Assembly (NCBI GenBank): GCA_030522415.1
Contig: CM060112.1
Span: 9,431,001 to 9,495,000 of the forward strand
Length of the DNA stretch: 64,000 nt
Direction of reading: 5' to 3'
Source of the DNA: Channallabes apus
Lineage: Eukaryota; Chordata; Actinopteri; Siluriformes; Clariidae
Positions 58,290 to 64,000 of this stretch are shown here, piece by piece. Numbering within the stretch: position 1 is the stretch's first letter; each line of letters starts with the position of its first letter. The notes under the pieces are model-generated. The model worked only from the letters and a program-made list of their open reading frames with translations, had not been told where the DNA came from and ran no database searches. The translations under genes were made by a program, and so were the position numbers.

Positions 58290-58551
58290 CAATGCCGCAC
58301 TGCTTGCATAACTGGATGTCCTTTCAGACAAAATTGAACTGAATGTTTCCGGTTCAATCCTATTTATAACCTGCAGGTGCGCTTCATCAGGTGACGTCAC
58401 CTGACCGAGGTTATATATGCCAAAATTCGGCGTGTTTGATACACACATGCTTCACAACCAGCAACACAAAAAGATGTTCCCATAGTGTTTTCACGCAGCA
58501 TCTCGTTCCCGCTTTTTCAGGGAACAGGGTTACAGCAAAGTAACCCGAGAC
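58290..58551 (-). repeat. DIRS B right inverted repeat and tip
   Basis: Resembles the right end of DIRS A: GTGACGTCACCTGACCGAGG, TATATATGCCAAAATTCGGC, then the tip ending GTAACCCGAGAC. The inner limit cannot be set because the left partner is missing. Confidence 0.85.
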
Positions 58552-58597
58552 TTTTTGCAGTATTTTGTGCTAAAGCACTGTTTTTTTATGGTGTATA

Positions 58598-60218
58598 CAG
58601 TGGTGTGAAAAACTATTTGCCCCCTTCCTGATTTCTTATTCTTTTGAATGTTTGTCACACTTAAATGTTTCTGCTCATCAAAAACCGTTAACTATTAGTC
58701 AAAGATAACATAATTGAACACAAAATGCAGTTTTTAAATGAAAGTTTACATTATTAAGGGAGAAAAAAAACTCCAAATCTACATGGCCCTGTGTGAAAAA
58801 GTGATTGCCCCCCTTGTTAAAAAATAATTTAACTGTGGTTTATCACACCTGAGTTCAATTTCTGTAGTCACCCCCAGGCCTGATTACTGCCACACCTGTT
58901 TCAATCAAGAAATCCCTTAAATAGGAGCTACCTGACACAGAGAAGTAGACCAAAAGCACCTCAACAGCTAGACATCATGCCAAGATCCAAAGAAATTCAG
59001 GAACAAATGAGAACAAAAGTAATTGAGATCTATCAGTCTGGTAAAGGCTATAAAGCCATTTCTAAAGCTTTGGGACTCCAGCGAACCACAGTGAGAGCCA
59101 TTATCCACAAATGGCAAAAACATGGAACAGTGGTGAACCTTCCCAGGAGTGGCCGGACGACCAAAATTACCCCAAGAGCGCAGAGACAACTCATCCGAGA
59201 GGACACAAAAGACCCCAGAACAACATCTAAAGAACTGCAGGCCTCACTTGCCTCAATTAAGGTCAGTGTTCACGACTCCACCATAAGAAAGAGACTGGGC
59301 AAAAACGGCCTGCATGGCAGATTTCCAAGGCGCAAACCACTGTTAAGCAAAAAGAACATTAAGGCTCGTCTCAATTTTGCTAAAAAACATCTCAATGATT
59401 GCCAAGACTTTTGGGAAAATACCTTGTGGACCGACGAGACAAAAGTTTAACTTTTTGTAAGGTGCGTGTCCCGTTACATCTGGCGTAAAAGTAACACAGC
59501 ATTTCAGAAAAAGAGCATCATACCATCAGTAAAATATGGTGGTGGTAGTGTGATGGTCTGGGGTTGTTTTGCTGCTTCAGGACCTGGAAGGCTTGCTGTG
59601 ATAGATGGAACCATGAATTCTACTGTCTACCAAAAAATCCTGAAGGAGAATGTCCGGCCATCTGTTCGTCAACTCAAGCTGAAGCGATCTTGAGTGCTGC
59701 AGCAGGACAATGACACAAAACACACCAGCAAATCCACCTCTGAATGGCTGAAGAAAAACAAAATGAAGACTTTGGAGTGGCCTAGTCAAAGTCCTGACCT
59801 GAATCCTATTGAGATGTTGTGGCATGACCTTAAAAAGGCGGTTCATGCTAGAAAACCCTCAAATAAAGCTGAATTACAACAATTCTGCAAAGATGAGTGG
59901 GCCAAAATTCCTCCAGAGCGCTGTAAAAGACTCGTTGCAAGTTATCACAAACGCTTGATTGCAGTTATTGCTGTTAAGGCTGGCCCAACCAGTTATTAGG
60001 TTCAGGGGGCAATTACTTTTTCACACAGGGCCATGTAGGTTTGGATTATTTTTCTCCCTAAATAATAAAACCCCTCATTTAAAAACTGCATTTTGTGTTT
60101 ACTTGTGTTATCTTTGACTAATAGTTAAATGTGTTTGATGATCAGAAACATTTAAGTGTGACAAACATGCAAAAGAATAAGAAATCAGGAAGGGGGCAAA
60201 TAGTTTTTCACACCACTG
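58598..60218 (+). mobile_element. Tc1-like transposon, copy 3 (first family)
   Basis: A 1621-bp element flanked by TA (58596-58597, 60219-60220), with complete inverted repeats of about 215 bp and inner IR/DR copies. It lies 46 bp beyond the end of DIRS B. Confidence 0.95.
58977..59999 (+). pseudogene. Tc1 transposase, copy 3 (two nonsense codons)
   Basis: Full 340-residue frame without shifts, from ATG 58977 (MPRSKEIQEQMR). The paired-type DNA-binding region lies at about 1-110, D153 in WTDET, D244 in QQDND and E279 in SPDLNPIE. Two stops interrupt it: TAA at 59448-59450 (codon 158), shared with copy 2, and TGA at 59691-59693 (codon 239) replacing the Trp of copies 1 and 2. A Pro to Thr change follows D244 (DNDTKH). 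The start codon and codon 36 (CGA) are intact, unlike copies 2 and 1. Confidence 0.93.
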
Positions 60219-60222
60219 TATG

Positions 60223-60236
60223 TATATATATATATA
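60223..60236. repeat. Short (TA)n beside Tc1 copy 3
   Basis: About seven TA units directly next to the right target TA; such runs offer many Tc1 target sites. Confidence 0.8.
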
Positions 60237-60239
60237 ATT

Positions 60240-61457
60240 AGTTTCTGTAAATAGAAAGAAATTTACTTGAAGTTATTCAAGTGACTAATGTGCATAATCC
60301 AGCCAATCTTCAGTGAACAGCGAAATGCATTTTTTCTAAATTACCACTTTCCACTCTGCTAAAACATTATATGACCCCTATAATAAATAAATAAATAATT
60401 AAATAAATAGACACAAAGCTGTAAAGCACATCTACTTATAGAGAAATGGAACAGGGTTTTGTACAGATGGTTTGCTGTTGTATACTTTGAATGACTTGGC
60501 TTGGTTTGTTACTGAAAGATCATGTGAGATGTGCCATCACATTGTGTTGCCTGCAGGCCTCATGCTCTCAATGCAAAAGAGCTTTTCACAGGCTTCTTGG
60601 ATTGCATGTTTGGCACACAAGATGAAAGTCTTAGTTGGCCCAGCTTCATTAGAAGCTGCTTCCAGGCTGATTAGAGCACATGGCCGACAAACTTTACCAT
60701 AGCTCTAAAATTTAAATCATAAAGCAAACATGTGCCAAATGACCTGTGGTTGAAACACATTTGGACAGAGCTTGATTATTATTATTGTTGTTGTTTTGTT
60801 TGTATTATTATTATTATTATTATTATCATAAATTGTTTAAGTAAAGCACAAAAAAAGCCTACTGCAACAACAATTATACGCTCACAGTCCCTTGGATTGT
60901 CCCTACAGTATATACAGTACAATCACAGAGCACTTTAATTGAATCACATACACCTGCACATCACATTTGTGCATTAGGGCAGAACATGTGTGTATGCTCA
61001 ATATATGTGTTTAATTGGAACTGTTCAGTCATAATCCAAAGGAAAGCAAGACTCACAATCACAAGTATCGAGTTAGGAACACAGAAAATATCCAAATGCA
61101 GCAGAGTAAGGTGGTCTTAGTCTGGTTCCAGTAAAACTGGCCAATATCAATCAGCAAAATATCTGACCCTAAACCATTTTCTTAGCTTTTTATTATTTAT
61201 GAGCCAGTTTTTTAGATCTGCTAAAATAATTTGCACGCAGTAAACTGTCCAAAGGACAGGACTGTAACCAAACTCAGACATGTTCAAGGCCATATAGAAA
61301 AAGTATTAAGTTGTGTTTTGATTTAGCTTCACTCAACTAAAAAGTGTGAGAGGGTGTTTTCACAAATGGTGTCTTAAGACACAATTGAACCCTGTTATGT
61401 TTTAACGCTTGGTGCAATTCTTTAGGCAGGTAAAAACACCGAAATCAAACATCAGTT

Positions 61458-61496
<39 letters not shown>

Positions 61497-61670
61497 TCAG
61501 GATGGTCAGATTTTGAGTGATCTCCATGTCCTTCCAAGTGAACTTCATCATGGTTCAATTTCAGCAAGAAATTGAGTTGACCTCAAACCTAACGAAACTG
61601 CAGAAAGTGAACCAACCAAAGCTACATTATAAATTATTTTTTGTCCAGTTTTGTGTTCAAAATAAGTCAA
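60240..61670. other. Non-genic stretch with microsatellites
   Basis: Contains (ATAA)n near 60383-60410, (TTA)n at 60777-60828 and (AG)n at 61459-61493. A 76-codon open frame at 60472-60702 is less AT-rich than its surroundings, but I do not recognise it and see no splice context strong enough to call an exon. Confidence 0.5.
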
Positions 61671-61676
61671 ATATGA

Positions 61677-61987
61677 TGTGTTCTGGATATCAGATAATAA
61701 TAATGAGACGAATGAATGAAATTTCTCTGATGAGCAAGCCAAAGGTGACGGCGACGGTGGCAAGGAAAAACTCCCTGAGATGGCATTAGGAAGAAACCTT
61801 GAGAGGAACCAGACTCAACAGGGAACCCATCCTCATTTGGGCGATAACAGATAGAAATGATATAACATCTTGTGTGTTGTGCAGGTGAAAATTCAATATG
61901 ACAGAAATGATTTAAATTGACATGAAGACCAGTTCAGCATAGGGACGAGTCAGTAGGTGCAGAGGGCAGATGAGGTCTGGATCACTG
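61677..61987 (-). repeat. Internal fragment of LINE 3' UTR
   Basis: CAAGGAAAAACTCCCTGAGA, GGCATTAGGAAGAAACCTTG and AGTTCAGCATAGGGACGAGT match 49797-50088 almost base for base, in the same orientation. The terminal 3' part of the LINE (equivalent to 49636-49790) is absent, so the fragment is cut on both sides. Confidence 0.9.
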
Positions 61988-61989
61988 TA

Positions 61990-62515
61990 TACTGGATCAC
62001 AATACTGTAGCACTAATGCAGACAGAAAGGCTATTTGAAGCTACTGTGTCAAAGCCAATGCTTCCTCTGTACTAAAATAGTAATAGGGAAAGGAATATTC
62101 ATTTTAACAGACTGAGGACTAAACACTAGCTAGAACTTTACAGAGACACAATCTAAGGCTGTACTATTGTATTATTTAGACACAATGATATGGACAATAT
62201 AAATCTGAGGTTCAAGAATCCAACAGCGGTACCTGTTTCTTTAAACTGCAATTACCTGAAAAAACATACACTACCTGTCAAAGCCAATTAAATTTAACCA
62301 TATATTTAGCTGCTTATTTTAAATTCTATCTGACATGATTAATCTGGTATTTTATAAGCTAAATAGAATTTCCTTATGCAGTGTATGTCCTGCTCTGATT
62401 ATGTTGCCCAATACATGCTGCAACAAAATAGGCATAATGGGCATACATCATCCATTGCACTATTTCATATGCACATACGAGATGTTTAAGTCAGATCAGG
62501 AATTTTGATTGTGCA
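61990..62515. other. Non-genic stretch
   Basis: No gene or repeat recognised. Confidence 0.5.
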
Positions 62516-62524
62516 CTGTTATGA

Positions 62525-62830
62525 GTTAAACTTCCTTTATTTCTATATATAATCCTCTGCTTCACTAATGCACTTATCCCAGTGTTTCACTCATGCTTGG
62601 ATACCAGCAAGGTTGAAAGTTTTCTCAGTACATGAGAGCCATGACCAGACCGCTTGCTTTAAGTTTGAAATGTTGGCATCCCGGGAACTCCTGTAATGGT
62701 CGCAAACATGTGGAAATGACTTGCAGGTAGGTCAGGACATTACGGGGGATGTGGCAACAATTCCCAGCTAAGCTCTTGTAATGTGCAAGTGGTGTTGGTG
62801 AGTGATTGTGTGTACAGTCCAAATAATAAG
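62525..62830 (-). pseudogene. mariner-like transposase C-terminal relic
   Basis: The minus strand reads WELLPHPP, stop, CPDLPASHFHMF near 62755-62700. This corresponds to the mariner signature PHPPYSPDLAPSD, which carries the third catalytic Asp of the DD34D triad. After frame changes comes AGIQA, stop, VKHWDKCISEAEDYI near 62605-62545, matching the mariner C-terminus. Mariner differs from the Tc1 copies here, which use Glu. Only the C-terminal third remains. Confidence 0.72.
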
Positions 62831-62839
62831 ATCAGATAT

Positions 62840-63420
62840 TTGAGCACAAATCAAAACTTGACCTACATTAGGCATGACACCATACACATGAGAAAATGAC
62901 ACTTCCAACAGACTGAACTAAATAGGACACTTAGGGAGCACAGTGTGAGAGAGTTTTCATTCCTAATCCCTTTATTAACATGATGCTCAGAAAAAAAAAG
63001 AAAAAAAACGGGGACATGCTGCACAAGGGAGGCGTGAGGTTCAAGCTGGACTGAGAGAAACAATGCCCACCATGAAGTGAAGGTGAGAGAGGCCTCCGTC
63101 TTAGGCTGCATGGATGAACACTGTTCCACTGGAGCAGATGCAAGACACCAGTGCCACTCTCTCACGGCTTTGCTTGCTGTTTCCTACCTAGTTGCTCCCA
63201 CATCAGTGGCTCCCACCACCACCCTTTTGAGCAGGATAATATTCTCTGCTTCCTTCATTTTGAAGTCTTGTGATCTTTAAAGTTTGAGACCCGGAAAATT
63301 ATCTCTCCTTCCTCCAATATAGACAATTACACAACAAGTGGCATTCATGAAGCCACCATCGTTGTGGATGATCAAATACTGTACATACGTTGTCATTACC
63401 ATCTTGCTGTCTTAGAAGAA
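62840..63420. other. Unassigned stretch
   Basis: 63030-63260 is GC-richer than its surroundings, with overlapping open frames of 60-100 codons on both strands, none recognisable. It may be an old repeat; I cannot support an exon. Confidence 0.4.
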
Positions 63421-63424
63421 TTAA

Positions 63425-63600
63425 AGATGAAGAAATATTGAAGCAGTTTCTCCCCCCAAGCCATCAGACTCATACTGTATAGTGCATCTAGAGACTGGCC
63501 TGACATCACCAGGAAACACACTAAAGACACATTTTGCACATTTTATTCTTAAACTGATGATAATTGACTGTAATAATAATAAAAGGGGCAATATTAACAA
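63425..63600 (+). pseudogene. LINE C-terminal remnant and 3' UTR
   Basis: The plus strand reads SSFSPQAIRLI at about 63442-63475, the SFFPQAIxLLN signature that ends CR1/L2-type reverse transcriptases (compare the C-terminus at 6425-6450 minus). A short UTR follows. Heavily truncated at the 5' side. Confidence 0.6.
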
Positions 63601-63654
63601 CCTGCATTATTGCTGCTGATCACCATGTTTTGTTTACATTCACTGTTTATTAAT

Positions 63655-63718
63655 ATCATTATTACTATTATTATTATTATTATTATTATTATTACTAGTA
63701 GTAGTAGTAGTAGTAGTA
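63655..63718. repeat. (TTA)n/(AGT)n compound microsatellite
   Basis: About 13 TTA units pass into about eight AGT units. Confidence 0.95.
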
Positions 63719-64000
63719 TCTGTTTTTTTGCAATTTATTCACACAGGTTTGTGCTGCCACTTCAGCTTCCAACCATCCTAAATATTAACAGGTGAGTTTT
63801 TAATGCGTGGACCTGTGACACTAGAAATAAGATTTCTGGCTGAAAAGCCAGACACTTTTGTCAGCATCATTTATCAGACCTGAACAGGAATTTCAGATAG
63901 CCATTTGAGACAGACGGGACTCCACAGGGAAAACTGAGATTGACAGGAGAAAGCAAAACTAGGATCTACTCTGACCGCATACTTTAGGAGATTTTTAGCA

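Larger units (their letters stand above)
56385..58551 (+). mobile_element. DIRS-type retrotransposon, copy B (left end missing, internally deleted)
   Basis: Carries Gag (56385), reverse transcriptase (57420-57980), a recombinase C-terminal scrap (58025-58170), an internal complementary region (58179-58284) and the right inverted repeat and tip up to 58551. It has no left repeat, RNase H or main recombinase domain. It shares long stretches with copy A, for example GGATGTTCATGCCACTCCGG near 58038, so the two are of one family. Confidence 0.88.

Noticed and set aside
1160..60218. Copies 1 and 3 of the Tc1 family as ends of one giant composite transposon
   Set aside because: Each copy has its own TA duplication and complete ends, and the intervening DNA is a mixture of unrelated insertions.

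Overview
The window looks like gene-poor, repeat-dense nuclear DNA of a ray-finned fish. The evidence is the mix of repeats: several Tc1 families with IR/DR-type ends, a DIRS tyrosine-recombinase retrotransposon with split inverted repeats, CR1/L2/Rex-type LINEs, tRNA-derived SINEs whose sequence matches the fish Mermaid/DANA type, piggyBac and mariner relics, and many (CA)n, (ATT)n and (ATTT)n microsatellites in an AT-rich background. An ostariophysan such as a catfish is my guess, not something the sequence proves. I found no host protein-coding exon, tRNA, rRNA or CRISPR array that I can support.

Layout. 1-5.8 kb: AT-rich DNA with two eroded Tc1 relics and a nearly intact Tc1 copy (copy 1, 1160-2778, minus). 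5.8-9.4 kb: a dispersed repeat, then a LINE with an uninterrupted 987-residue endonuclease/reverse transcriptase frame (minus). 9.4-18.6 kb: mostly unassigned AT-rich DNA with a second Tc1 family at 12585-14172. 18.66-23.19 kb: DIRS copy A, with both termini and the internal complementary region intact but its genes in ruins and part of the recombinase amplified in tandem. 23.73-25.93 kb: a non-autonomous, probably Harbinger-like element holding a young SINE with a perfect 12-bp target duplication. 26-34 kb: SINE fragments and a LINE interrupted by a SINE and by a 1.57-kb TA-flanked element. 34-41 kb: a deleted Tc1, a piggyBac relic and LINE relics. 40.96-43.28 kb: a third well-preserved Tc1 family interrupted by a 975-bp TA-flanked element. 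44.1-45.8 kb: a repeat carrying a 29-bp minisatellite. 47.9-56 kb: a Tc1 relic, a 5'-truncated LINE, and Tc1 copy 2 inserted in another LINE tail. 56.4-58.55 kb: DIRS copy B, without its left end. 58.6-60.2 kb: Tc1 copy 3. 60-64 kb: LINE and mariner relics.

How the parts relate. Most transposase and recombinase genes here are broken while their terminal repeats are well kept, which fits mobilisation by enzymes supplied from elsewhere. The clearest cases are Tc1 copies 2 and 3, which share one nonsense codon, and DIRS A and B, which both lack the catalytic YxDD part of the reverse transcriptase yet keep the complementary end/junction sequences used by DIRS elements. The only long frame that looks intact is the LINE at 6.4-9.4 kb.
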